Shown here: positions 13,701 to 22,631 of the stretch, piece by piece
Layout of the letters: each line of letters opens with the position of its first letter
How positions within the stretch are numbered: position 1 is the stretch's first letter
From: Tachypleus tridentatus
Taxonomy: Eukaryota > Arthropoda > Merostomata > Xiphosura > Limulidae
Assembly (NCBI RefSeq): GCF_004210375.1
Contig: NC_134832.1
Coordinates: 153,819,592-153,883,591, forward strand
Length of the DNA stretch: 64,000 nt
Reading direction: 5' to 3'
The notes under the pieces: generated by a model
The model's input: the letters and a program-made list of their open reading frames with translations, nothing else
Databases searched by the model: none
Told to the model about the DNA's origin: nothing
Position numbers and translations under genes: made by a program

Positions 13701-16700
13701 AATAAACTCATGGCCACAGTAGTACATTGTACACACCCAAATAAACTCATGGCCACAGTTGTACATAATCATTGTTTACACACCAAATAAACTCATGGCC
13801 ACAGTTGTACATAATCATTATACCACACACCTAAATAAACTCATGGCCACAGTTGTACATAATCATTATTCACACACCTAAATAAACTCATGGCCACAGT
13901 TGTAGATAATCATTATACTACATACATAAATAAACTCATGGCCACAGTTGTACATAATCATTATACCACACACCTAAATAAACTCATGGCCACAGTTGTA
14001 CATAATCATTATGCCACACACCTAAATAAACTCTCATGGCCACAGTTGTACTGTAATCATTATTCACACACCTAAATAAACTCACTTGGCTACAGTTGTA
14101 CATAATCATTATTCACACACCTAAATAAACTCATGGCCACAGTTGTACATAATCATTATACCACATACCTAAATAAACTCATGGCCACAGTTGTACATAA
14201 TCATTATACCACATACCTAAATAATCTCATGGCCACAGTTGTACATAATCGTTATACCACAGACCTAAATAAACTCATGCCACAGTTGTGCATAATCCTT
14301 ATTCACACACCTAAAATAAACTCATGGCCACAGTTGTACATAATCATTATACCACATACCTAAATAATCTCATGGCCACAGTTGTACATAATCGTTATAC
14401 CACAGACCTAAATAAACTCATGGCCACAGTTGTACATAATCCTTATTCACACACTAAATAAACTCATGGCCACAGTTGTACATAATCATTATACCACATA
14501 CCTAAATAAACTCATGGCCACAGTTGTACATAATCATTATACCACACACCTAAATAAACTCATGGCCATTACAGTTGTACATAATCATTATACCACACAC
14601 CTAAATAATCTCATGGCACAGTTGTACATAATCATTATACCACACACCAAAATAAACTCATGGCCACAGTTGTACATAACCATCATTATACCACACACCT
14701 AAATAAACTCATGGCCACAGTTGTACATAATCATTATTCACACACCTAAATAATCTCATGGCCACAGTTGTACATAATCATTATTCACACACCTAAATAA
14801 ACTTATGGCCACAGTTGTACATAATCATTATTCACACACCTAAATAAACTCATGGCCACAGTTGTACATAATCATTATTCACACACCTAAATAAACTCAT
14901 GGCCACAGTTGAATCCACATCAGTGTTGTGTCAGTGTGGAGTTGTAATTGTTTACATGTTTTTCATGAACACATTAATGTAAATATCATAAATTAGACTA
15001 AAGTCTAAGAAAATAGAGGTAACACTGAGAGAGAACCTACTGATTATGATGAAATAGGTGTAATAATTTTGACAGATCCAATGGACTTATGACTGGAAAA
15101 GTACAATATTGATAGGTCAGAAACCTTGTACTTGTGTTATGTTTCAGCCCCTGCTTTCATGTAGGTAAACAGAAACAGTAAATGAAGTAGTTCAGATTGT
15201 TCTGTAATGTGGTCTTTGATTTTTAACTCATCATTTCTGTTGTTCTTAAGAGATAAGAATAGTTGTACATATATCTAAGAAAAAGAATAAAAAATATTAG
15301 CTAAGGTTACAAGAACAAAACACCACAAAACTTAGACTTTCAGCATCTTTAATGAACAAGAAAGTGTCAGCCTTACTTAAAACAAATTTCTGTTGTTGGA
15401 CAGTATTCTGTACATCCTGTTAATTAACATGTGTATCGTGGTTAGCCTTACATCAGTCGCAGTTCTGTTGTACAGTATTGTGTACATCCTGTTGATTAAC
15501 TTGTGATGTCTTGGTTAGTCTTACATCAGTCACAGTTCTGTTGTACAGTATTGTGTACATCCTGTTGATTAACTTGTGATGTCTTGGCTAGCTTCTCACA
15601 TCAGTCACAGTTTTGTTGTTGTACAGTATTGTGTACATCCTGTTGATCAACTTGTGATGTCTTGGTTAGCCTCACATCAGTCACAGTTTTGTTGTTGTAC
15701 AGTATTGTGTACATCCTGTTGATCAACTTGTGATGTCTTGGTTAGCCTTACATCAATCACAGTTCTGTTGTTGTACAGTATTGTGTACATCCTGTTGATT
15801 AACTTGTGATGTCTTGGCTACCTCATCAGTCACAGTTTTGTTGTTGTACAGTTACATCTTGATCAACTTGTGATGTCTTGGTTAGTCTTATCATCAGTCA
15901 CAGTTCTGTTGTTGATTAACTTTGATGTATTGTCACAGTTCTGTTGTTGTACAGTATTGTGTACATCCTGTTGATTAACTTGTGATGTCTTGGTTAGTCT
16001 TACATCAGTCACAGTTCTGTTGTTGTACAGTATTGTGTACATCCTGTTGATTAACTTGTGATGTCTTGGTTAGTCTTACATCAGTCACAGTTCTGTTGTC
16101 TTGTTGTACAGTATTGTGTACATCCTGTTGATTAACTTGTGATGTCTTGGTTAGTGTCTTGGTTTACCTCATCAGTCACAGTTCTGTTTTTGTGTATTGT
16201 GTACAGTATTGTGTGTCTTGGTTACATCAATCACAGTTTGTTGTTGTACAGTTAACTTGTGATGTCTTGGTTAGCTACTCAATCACATCAATCACAGTTC
16301 TGTTGTTGTACAGTATTGTGTACATCCTGTTGATTAACTTGTGATGTCTTGGTTGTCTCAGCCTCACATCAATCACAGTTTTGTTGTTGTACAGTATTGT
16401 GTACATCCTGTTGATTAACTTGTTGATGTCTTGGTTAGCCTCAATCACATCAATCACAGTTCTGTTGTTGTACAGTATTGTGTACATCATGTTGATTAAC
16501 TTGTGATGTCTTGGTTAGTCTTACATCAGTCGCAGTTCTGTTGTACAGTATTGTATACATCTTGTTGATTAACATGTAATATCTAGGTTAGCCTCACATC
16601 AGTCACAGTTCTGTTGTTGTACAGTATTGTGTACATCCTGTTGATTAACTGTTGTGATGTCTTGGTTAGCCTCCACATCAATCACAGTTTGTTGATGTAC

Positions 16701-18174
16701 AGTATTGTGTACATCCTGTTGATCAACTTGTGATGTCTTGGTTAGCCTTACATCAATCACAGTTCTGTTGTTTGTACAGTATTGTGTACATGTCTTGGTT
16801 TTACATCTTACATCAGTCACAGTTTCTGTTGTTGTACAGTATTGTGTACATCCTGTTGATTAACTTGTGATGTCTTGGTTAGCCTTACATCAGTCACAGT
16901 TCTGTTGTTGTACAGTATTGTGTACATCCTGTTGATTAACTTGTGATGTCTTGGTTCCTGCCTCTTACATCAGTCACAGTTTTGTTGTTGTACAGTATTG
17001 TGTACATCCTGTTGATCAACTTGTGATGTCTTGGTTAGCCTTACATCAATCACAGTTCTGTTGTTGTACAGTATTGTGTACATCCTGTTGATCAACTTGT
17101 GATGTCTTGGTTAGCCTTACATCAATCACAGTTCTGTTGTTGTACAGTATTGTGTACATCCTGTTGATTAACTTGTGATGTCTTGGTTAGTCTTACATCA
17201 ATCACAGTTCTGTTGTTGTACAGTATTGTGTACATCCTGTTGATTAACTTGTGATGTCTTGGTTAGTCTTACATCAGTCACAGTTCTGTTGTTGTACAGT
17301 ATTGTGTACATCCTGTTGATTAACTTGTGATGTCTTGGTTAGCCTCCACATCAATCACAGTTCTGTTGTTGTTTTTAGTATTGTGTACATCCTGTTGATT
17401 AACTTGTGATGTCTTGGTTAGCCTCACATCAATCACAGTTTTGTTGTTGTACAGTATTGTGTACATCCTGTTGATCAACTTGTGATGTCTTGGTTAGTCT
17501 TACATCAATCACAGTTCTGTTGTTGTACAGTATTGTGTACGTGTCTTGGTTAGTCTTACATCAGTCACAGTTCTGTTGTTGTACAGTATTGTGTACATCC
17601 TGTTGATCAACTTGTGATGTCTTGGTTAGCCTTACATCAATCACAGTTCTGTTGTTGTACAGTATTGTGTACATCCTGTTGATTAACTTGTGATGTCTTG
17701 GTTAGCCTGACATCAGTACAGTTCTACTGTTGTTGTAGAGTATTGTGTACATCCTGTTGATTAACTTGTGATGTCTTGGTTAGCCTCAAATCAATCACAG
17801 TTTTGTTGTACAGTATTGTGTACATCCTGTTGATTAACTTGTAAAAGCTTGATCAGTCTAACAACAAACACAGTTCTGTTGTTGTATAGTATTTAATATA
17901 AATCCTGTTGATTAACTTGTAACAGCAGTCAGTCTAACAACAAACACAGTTCTGTTTCTGCACTTTATTTTGTACTTTCAGTTGATGACTTGGTTAGTCT
18001 TAAAACAGACATATTGCTACACTGTATTTTGCACCTTCTGTAAATGCTTTTATTAAATAAACTATAGGAGGAGTATGTGGAATATTCCAGGCGTGGTCAA
18101 GAGTAATAAAGGGTGGTAAAAAGAGGACAATTCAATCAAGGTATGAAGAGGATGTTTATATAAACAATCACACG
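1660..18174 (+). CDS. SLU7 pre-mRNA splicing factor, partial gene (four internal exons)
   Basis: SLU7 is a nuclear spliceosomal protein needed for 3' splice-site choice in the second catalytic step. Four exons (1660-1757, 2858-2925, 10009-10205, 18068-18174) join in phase, apart from one indel, into about 156 residues matching the middle of the protein. Recognisable stretches are [64 protein letters not shown] and YEEDV. The family is about 560-590 aa. The N-terminal zinc-knuckle exons lie left of the window. The C-terminal exons, beginning with the conserved HIWGSYW-type segment, should follow 18174 but are absent before the assembly gap at 20673. Exon 4 has a frameshift at 18100-18103. The introns are large (7.1 and 7.9 kb) because of minisatellites and transposons. 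The identification is firm; whether this copy is intact is not known. Confidence 0.93.
2178..2364. mobile_element. Fold-back (inverted-repeat) element
   Basis: Two arms of about 84 bp (2178-2262 and 2281-2364) are near-perfect reverse complements separated by an 18-base loop. Both contain acggctc.tttgggttgag, a T/A run, and gcgaacaacgtt.cgacc. The right arm contains CTGACGA, then a short GGCC/GGTC hairpin, then GAAAC. The element sits in the SLU7 intron between exons 1660-1757 and 2858-2925. A diverged single-arm relative lies at 38003-38050. It would form a strong hairpin in RNA from either strand. No coding capacity is visible. Confidence 0.85.
2365..2857. other. SLU7 intron, AT-rich, a few short repeats
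   Basis: This holds several loose copies of a 'tattatccagtta' motif (from about 2083 on to 2450), then plain AT-rich intron to the acceptor at 2856-2857. I see no exon or RNA gene. Confidence 0.6.
2858..2925 (+). CDS. SLU7 exon ([13 protein letters not shown] segment)
   Basis: The exon follows acceptor tatttcag. Its first base G completes the GAG codon of the previous exon, and it then reads [18 protein letters not shown]. It ends CAG T before donor GTAAGT, leaving one base that joins TG at 10009 to make a Leu codon. The match to the conserved YAGDNFVR block of SLU7 is nearly exact. Confidence 0.93.
2926..3478. other. SLU7 intron, no recognisable feature
   Basis: AT-rich intronic sequence between the exon ending at 2925 and the LINE scrap starting at 3479. 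I see no exon, repeat or RNA gene. Confidence 0.6.
3479..3844 (-). pseudogene. CR1-like LINE reverse-transcriptase fragment
   Basis: The - strand translates to a stretch with [21 protein letters not shown] and [12 protein letters not shown]. This is the characteristic segment downstream of the reverse-transcriptase active site in CR1/L2-type non-LTR retrotransposons. After 'KSLVR' the expected HLEYCVQ continuation is lost by frameshift. The YADD region and endonuclease are absent, so this is a short dead fragment in a SLU7 intron, in antisense orientation. The family call is from memory of the motif, not a search. Confidence 0.75.
3845..4305. other. SLU7 intron, no recognisable feature
   Basis: Plain AT-rich sequence between the LINE scrap and the next minisatellite. 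It may hold older LINE sequence, but I cannot identify any. Confidence 0.5.
4306..4850. repeat. Minisatellite, 37-bp unit, ~14 copies
   Basis: Direct copies of a 37-bp unit containing catctagtataagtgaatg and cttaatctgcag. Neighbouring units are almost identical, with a few diagnostic substitutions (ctgcag/atgcag, gtata/gtgta) grouping runs of adjacent copies, as expected from local expansion. It lies within a SLU7 intron. Most units contain a CAG after a T-rich stretch on the SLU7 sense strand. Confidence 0.95.
4851..5284. other. SLU7 intron, no recognisable feature
   Basis: Unique-looking AT-rich DNA between two minisatellites. No open reading frame of note, RNA gene or transposon recognised. 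Confidence 0.5.
5285..6490. repeat. Minisatellite, ~80-83 bp unit, ~10 copies, split by a SINE
   Basis: About ten copies of a unit with gtataaaagtaggcttgctg, gattttggtatactaacac and tttgatagctgacattttt. The best copies are at 5400-5920 and diverge towards both edges. A SINE (about 6052-6328) interrupts the right part, and the array resumes from 6330 to 6490. Every unit has a TATA-like 'ggtataaaag', a by-product of the sequence with no evidence of promoter use. Confidence 0.93.
6052..6328 (-). mobile_element. tRNA-derived SINE (family A), inserted in a minisatellite
   Basis: Read on the - strand, this has a tRNA-like head (ending near 6328, with a B-box-like gggttcacattcccat) followed by a body with ccatgggggacgttataatg, caactattcgttggtaaaag and ctagtcttacactgctaaat, ending in an aaacaaacaaac-type tail. 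The same family occurs at about 35671, 35812 and 36409. It splits a copy of the 80-bp repeat, with a poor short duplication (cctttg/cttttg) at the edges. I know this family from horseshoe crab sequences. Confidence 0.88.
6491..7873. other. SLU7 intron, no recognisable feature
   Basis: About 1.4 kb of AT-rich intron without tandem structure. I see no exon with SLU7 similarity, which is expected because exons 2858-2925 and 10009-10205 join directly in phase. Confidence 0.5.
7874..8095. repeat. Short minisatellite, 58-bp unit, 4 copies
   Basis: Four copies starting at about 7874, 7932, 7990 and 8045 of a unit with gtagaggtctgctgtatag and gatgtgttccagcagtctc. The first two are essentially identical; the third has lost a few bases and the fourth is truncated. 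Confidence 0.93.
8398..9380 (-). pseudogene. Tc1-type transposase, degenerate
   Basis: Read on the - strand from ATG at 9378-9380, this gives [20 protein letters not shown] and a paired helix-turn-helix region ([23 protein letters not shown]). The catalytic domain follows with WTDES (first Asp, near 8935), HGGG, and [12 protein letters not shown] (second Asp, near 8680), ending in a [11 protein letters not shown]-like tail and stop near 8398. The length of about 327 codons is close to the 340 aa of Tc1 transposases. It has several frameshifts and stops, and the usual SPDLNPIEHVWDL block reads LVKQVWDL, so the third acidic residue is gone. No convincing terminal inverted repeats were found. 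It lies antisense in the SLU7 intron. Confidence 0.88.
9381..10008. other. SLU7 intron, no recognisable feature
   Basis: This contains the upstream flank of the Tc1 remnant and plain intron up to the acceptor at 10007-10008. Short open frames have no recognisable similarity. Confidence 0.5.
10009..10205 (+). CDS. SLU7 exon (FAWQGYEKG ... YGGAQHL segment)
   Basis: The exon follows acceptor ctacaacag and starts TG TTT GCA TGG, its two bases completing a Leu codon with the T at 2925. It reads [19 protein letters not shown], then a Lys/Glu-rich stretch ([14 protein letters not shown]), then [11 protein letters not shown] and LVFAQS, with donor GTAAGT at 10206 in phase 0. It aligns without gaps to the LFAWEAYDKG...ILEKYGGQEHLDAPP region of animal SLU7. 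Confidence 0.94.
10206..11319. other. SLU7 intron, no recognisable feature
   Basis: AT-rich intron up to the start of the large minisatellite. Copies of 'cattattacataacctgtag'-like text at 11200-11310 look like a short decayed repeat. No exon is visible. Confidence 0.5.
11320..14925. repeat. Large minisatellite, 47-48 bp unit, ~75 copies
   Basis: About 3.6 kb of a unit containing aaactcatggccacagttg and acataatcattataccacac. Alternating variants (ataccacacac/attcacacac) define sub-blocks repeated in the same order, for example around 13200-13450 and 13840-14020, indicating block duplications. Units between 12550 and 13200 carry many small indels. The array is in the SLU7 intron between 10205 and 18068. 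Confidence 0.96.
14926..15389. other. Unique spacer between two SLU7 intron arrays
   Basis: About 460 bp of non-repeated AT-rich DNA. No exon, transposon or RNA gene recognised. Confidence 0.5.
15390..17970. repeat. Minisatellite, ~76-bp unit, ~34 copies
   Basis: Tandem unit with cagttctgttgttgtacagt, attgtgtacatcctgttgat and taacttgtgatgtcttgg. Some units are truncated or internally shuffled (around 15840-15960 and 16150-16260). On the SLU7 sense strand most units carry a T/G-rich run ending in TACAG, an imperfect 3' splice-site look-alike. The right edge decays over 17830-18010, about 60-200 bp before the real exon at 18068. Confidence 0.95.
18068..18174 (+). CDS. SLU7 exon with internal frameshift ([11 protein letters not shown] // VIKGG segment)
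   Basis: The exon follows acceptor aactatag and reads [11 protein letters not shown], then runs into TAA TAA in frame. Shifting frame after CAAGAG at 18098-18103 gives [19 protein letters not shown] and INNHT to donor GTAAGA at 18175. Both halves match the conserved YVEYSR.G.VIKG...KYEEDV..HNHT block, so the exon is real. The break is an AG dinucleotide present twice (AGAG, 18100-18103) where one copy would keep the frame. This may be an assembly error, an allele, or the first lesion of a decaying duplicate. Confidence 0.9.
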
Positions 18175-18589
18175 GTAAGAATATTTATACATAGAAAAAA
18201 ATGTTTGTTTGCCTCTGTGGATATTGAATTTTTATTATTAGTATGGTTTTAGTAATATCTAAAACATGTACTTGAGAGTCAGTATTTTATTCTATAAAGT
18301 GTAAAATAACTAATGTATATTATCTAAGCTTTATTGCTCAGATCAGATAAACAAATAATATAGCTATTAAGTCACAAATTGGAAATTTGATGTCAGTAAT
18401 TGTGGTTTTTTAATTTAAGTGTCCATAACACCTGTTGATCTGAGTATATGCCCTTGTAATCCACCAAATAACCATCTTATCAGTAATTTCATTCTTTTGT
18501 GTAAATTATTCAACACTTTTTTTGTAATTTGTGCTGCATTATTCTTTGTTGAAACTTGGATGTTTTCAGTAAGCAAAGATTACTTGTCA
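18175..18589. other. SLU7 intron, no recognisable feature
   Basis: Intron directly after the last visible SLU7 exon. I searched for the expected HIWGSYWKEG-type continuation and did not find it here or up to the gap. Confidence 0.6.
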
Positions 18590-20672
18590 TTTTGTCACCT
18601 TCAACATGGCAGTTTGAGGAATAATATTTATAGATATGTGTGATTGTTTTAATTATGTTTTAACCGTTATCAGCAGTTTATTTTCAACACTTCTCACATG
18701 GCAGTTTGAGAGTAATATTTATAGATATGTATGGTTGTTTTAATTATGTTTTAACTGTTATTAGTAGTTCATTTTCAACACTTCTCACATGGCAGTTTGA
18801 GAGTAATACTTTAGATATGTATGGTTGTTTTAATAATGTTTTAACTGTTATTAGTAGTTCATTTTCAACACTTCTCACATGGCAGTTTGAGAGTAATACT
18901 TATAGATATGTATGGTTGTTTTAATTATGTTTTCACTGTTATTAGTGAGTTCATTTTCAACACTTCTCCGCGTGGCAGTTTGAGAGTAATATTTATAGAT
19001 ATGTATGGTTGTTTTAATAATGTTTTACACTGTTATTAGTAGTTCATTTTCAACAGTTCTCACATGGCAGTTTGAGAGTAATATTTATAGATATGTTGGT
19101 TGTTTTAATAATGTTTTAACTGTTATTAGTAGTTCATTTTCAACACTTCTCACGTGGCAGTTTGAGAGTAATATTTATAGATATGTATGGTTGTTTTAAT
19201 TAATGTTTTAACTGTTATTAGTAGTTCATTTTCAACACTTCTCAATGGCAGTTTGAGAGTAATATTTATAGATATGTATGGTTGTTTTAATTATGTTTTA
19301 CCTGTTATTAGTAGTTCATTTTCAACACTTCTCACATTGGCAGTTTGAGAGTAATACTTATAGATATGTATGGTTGTTTTAATTATGTTTTCACTGTTAT
19401 TAGTAGTTCATTTTCAACACTTCTCTCATTGGCAGTTTGAGGTAATACTTATAGATATGTGTGGTTGTTTTAATTATGTTTTAAGTGTAATTAGTAGTTC
19501 ATTTTCAACACTTCTCATGTGGCAGTTTGAGTAATACTTATAGATATGTATGGTTATTTTAAAAATGTTTTAACTGTTATTAGTAGTTCATTTTCAACAC
19601 TTCTCATGTGGCAGTTTGAGAGTAATATTTATAGAGATATGCTTTATGGTTGTTTTAATTATGTTGTAACTGTTATTAGTAGTTCATTTTCAACACTTCT
19701 CACATGGCAGTTTGAGTAATACTTATAGATATGTATGGTTGTTTTAATTATGTTTTCACTGTTATTAGTAGTTCATTTTCAACACTTCTCCGTGGCAGTT
19801 TGAGAGTAATACTTATAGATATGTATGGTTGTGTTAATTATGTTTTAACTGTTATTAGTAGTTCATTTTCAACACTTCTCCGTGGCAGTTTGAGAGTAAT
19901 ATTTATAGATATGTGTGGTTGTTTTAATTATGTTTTACTTGTTATTAGTAGTTCATTTTCAACACTTCTCACATGTTTGAGAGTAATATTATCGATATGT
20001 ATGGTTGTTTTTTAATTATGTTTTAACTGTTATTAGTAGTTCATTTTCAACACTTCTCGCATTGGCAGTTTGAGTAATATTTATAGATATGTATGGTTGT
20101 TTTAATAATGTTTTAACTGTTATTAGTAGTTCATTTTCAACACTTCTGCATGGCAGTTTGAGAGTAATATTTATAGATATGTATGGTTGTTTTAATTATG
20201 TTTTCACCTGTTATTAGTAGTTCATTTTCAACACTTCTGGTATGGCAGAGAGAGAGTAATATTATTTATAGATATGTGTGGTTGTTTTAATTTATGTTTT
20301 CACCTGTTATTAGTAGTTCATTTTCAACACTTCTCACATGGCAGTTTGAGAGTAATATTTATAGATATGTATTTATGTTTTAACTGTTATTAGTAGTTCA
20401 TTTTCAACACTTCACATGGCAGTTTGAGAGTAATATTTATAGATATGTATGGTTGTTTTAATTATGTTTTAACTGTTATTAGTAGTTCATTTTCAACACT
20501 TCTCACATGGCAGTTTGAGAGTAATACTTATAGATATGTATGGTTGTTTTATATATGTTTTCACCTGTTAGTAGTTCATTTTCAACACTTCATGGCAGTT
20601 TGAGAGTAATATTTATAGATATGTATGGTTGTTTTAATTATGTTTTAACTGTTATTAGTAGTTCATTTTCAC
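18590..20672. repeat. Minisatellite, ~91-bp unit, ~23 copies, runs into assembly gap
   Basis: Tandem unit with gatatgtatggttgtttt, ttattagtagttcattttc and acttctcacatggcagtttg. The array breaks off mid-unit at the first N, so its true length is unknown. It is in SLU7 transcriptional orientation, downstream of the last visible exon. Confidence 0.95.
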
Positions 20673-21172
20673 NNNNNNNNNNNNNNNNNNNNNNNNNNNN
20701 NNNNNNNNNNNNNNNNNNNNNNNNNNNNNNNNNNNNNNNNNNNNNNNNNNNNNNNNNNNNNNNNNNNNNNNNNNNNNNNNNNNNNNNNNNNNNNNNNNNN
20801 NNNNNNNNNNNNNNNNNNNNNNNNNNNNNNNNNNNNNNNNNNNNNNNNNNNNNNNNNNNNNNNNNNNNNNNNNNNNNNNNNNNNNNNNNNNNNNNNNNNN
20901 NNNNNNNNNNNNNNNNNNNNNNNNNNNNNNNNNNNNNNNNNNNNNNNNNNNNNNNNNNNNNNNNNNNNNNNNNNNNNNNNNNNNNNNNNNNNNNNNNNNN
21001 NNNNNNNNNNNNNNNNNNNNNNNNNNNNNNNNNNNNNNNNNNNNNNNNNNNNNNNNNNNNNNNNNNNNNNNNNNNNNNNNNNNNNNNNNNNNNNNNNNNN
21101 NNNNNNNNNNNNNNNNNNNNNNNNNNNNNNNNNNNNNNNNNNNNNNNNNNNNNNNNNNNNNNNNNNNNNNNN
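20673..21172. other. Assembly gap of exactly 500 N
   Basis: The run of N is 500 bases long, a conventional placeholder length rather than a measured one. It starts inside a minisatellite and ends in unique sequence. The missing 3' exons of both SLU7 (+) and CSNK1A1 (-) should lie here, which needs more than 500 bp. Confidence 0.97.
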
Positions 21173-22524
21173 CTCTATCTCCATATGAAGAAATAAAATT
21201 AAACTAATTTTTCTCAATTTGCCCACAGTACTTTTGGAGTTTTTTTTGTTCTAGTTTCACATACTTTCATACTGAATGCATTCATTAACAACTGAATTCA
21301 CACCAGTGACAGTGCTCTGATCTTATCCTAGAAAATTGTGATAGGTAATTCAGAGCTGGCCATGTAGTATGGCAAATTAAAACTTTTAACAAGTTGATCC
21401 TTTTTTCCATCTTCCATGCACCATATCTGGTCATTCTATGGGGCATCTTGTGGATTATTTGCTACAGTCATGGTAGATGGACACCAGCTATACTGTGAAT
21501 TCTTACTGTAAGCCTGAATACAGTGTAAACAAAACACTGTATTCCAACCATGGCAGAACATAGTATGTTTTCACAGTCATGTTGAAGCCTGATAAAATCT
21601 TTCTTCCACTACACTCCACATTTTTGTCTTTTATCATTGTTATTTATCTTTTCTTGTTTAATATTCATTATACTGAAGAAGGAACAAATGTCATATCATT
21701 GTATGGTATCAGATTTTGAGTTTAACAATGTGGTGAATGGCAGAAAAATTGGGTCACCTCATTGCAAGAAAGTGGTTGGAGATTAAAAAAACAGTCAAAA
21801 GTGTTTCTTGTTTATTGTTATTTTATAAATTTTAGTTTTATCCTTTTAGGCACTAATTCATTTTACTGGGATAATAAAATGGAAGTTTTATTTGTATAAC
21901 TATACTGTACTCTGTATAATATTACTTCACTAGCATATTGAGACCTGTTTATGTTACCTTCTTCAAAATGACAGCTCAAAGTATTAAGCAATTTCTGGTT
22001 TCCTACACTTGTTGTGATATCATACTTCTATATGCATCATATAGAACATTACTAGCTGGAACATGCACCAAAGGTCCAATACTATAAATATGTTATTCAT
22101 GTATTGAGAACATACAGAGATATCCCTAGCAAATAACATTTAGTCCAGATGAATCAGTTATGTTCAGAAACTGCTGATAATAAGAACACTGATTCAACTT
22201 CCACTGTATTTACTGCAACCTTATAAAATATTTTATGAACACCTGATAGAACAGGTAAACATTTTCTGTCACTTACCCTACAAAACAAATGAAATTTATT
22301 GTCAGTTTCACTTGCTTACACCTGAATATGAAATATATATATTTTACTTCAGGTAAAGTACAGACATAACTTACTGTGTATAAGGAGTATATCACTGATT
22401 TCTGTTGTGTAGCTAATAAACAGTGAAATTTGTATTTTATATACACTCAATAGCATAACAAAAATATATATACTAGTTGTTACACAATATAGGTGGGGAA
22501 TATAAATAGGTAAATGTTACTTAC
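21173..22524. other. CSNK1A1 intron after the gap, no exon visible
   Basis: Unique AT-rich DNA. The next kinase exon expected on the - strand (the segment leading to VMDLLGPSLEDLF) is not present, so this is intron and the rest of the gene is in or beyond the gap. Confidence 0.6.
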
Positions 22525-22631
22525 CATATATGAGGTATACCCACACCTCCTTGCAGGATTTTGTATAACTTGCTTTCATATAACAACTGTGGGTGTCTAG
22601 CTTTTGTTGACTCAAGCTTTACTGCAACTTC
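22525..22631 (-). CDS. CSNK1A1 exon 2 (EVAVKLES ... GGVGIPHI)
   Basis: On the - strand, acceptor ctttttcag precedes GAA GTT GCA GTA AAG CTT GAG TCA. The exon encodes [20 protein letters not shown] followed by [15 protein letters not shown] and ends with two bases (TG) before donor GTAAGT. The Lys of VAVKLES is the ATP-anchoring residue, and the Glu of the YES segment is a candidate for its helix C partner. Confidence 0.95.

Noticed and set aside
4306-17970. CAG-containing units in all SLU7 intronic arrays as decoy acceptors
   Set aside because: A CAG is expected by chance in most units of this length, and the pyrimidine tracts are poor. Only the BNIP3 arrays contain a true exon junction.
20540-21226. 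Long open frames spanning the N run
   Set aside because: The frames are open only because Ns cannot encode stops.
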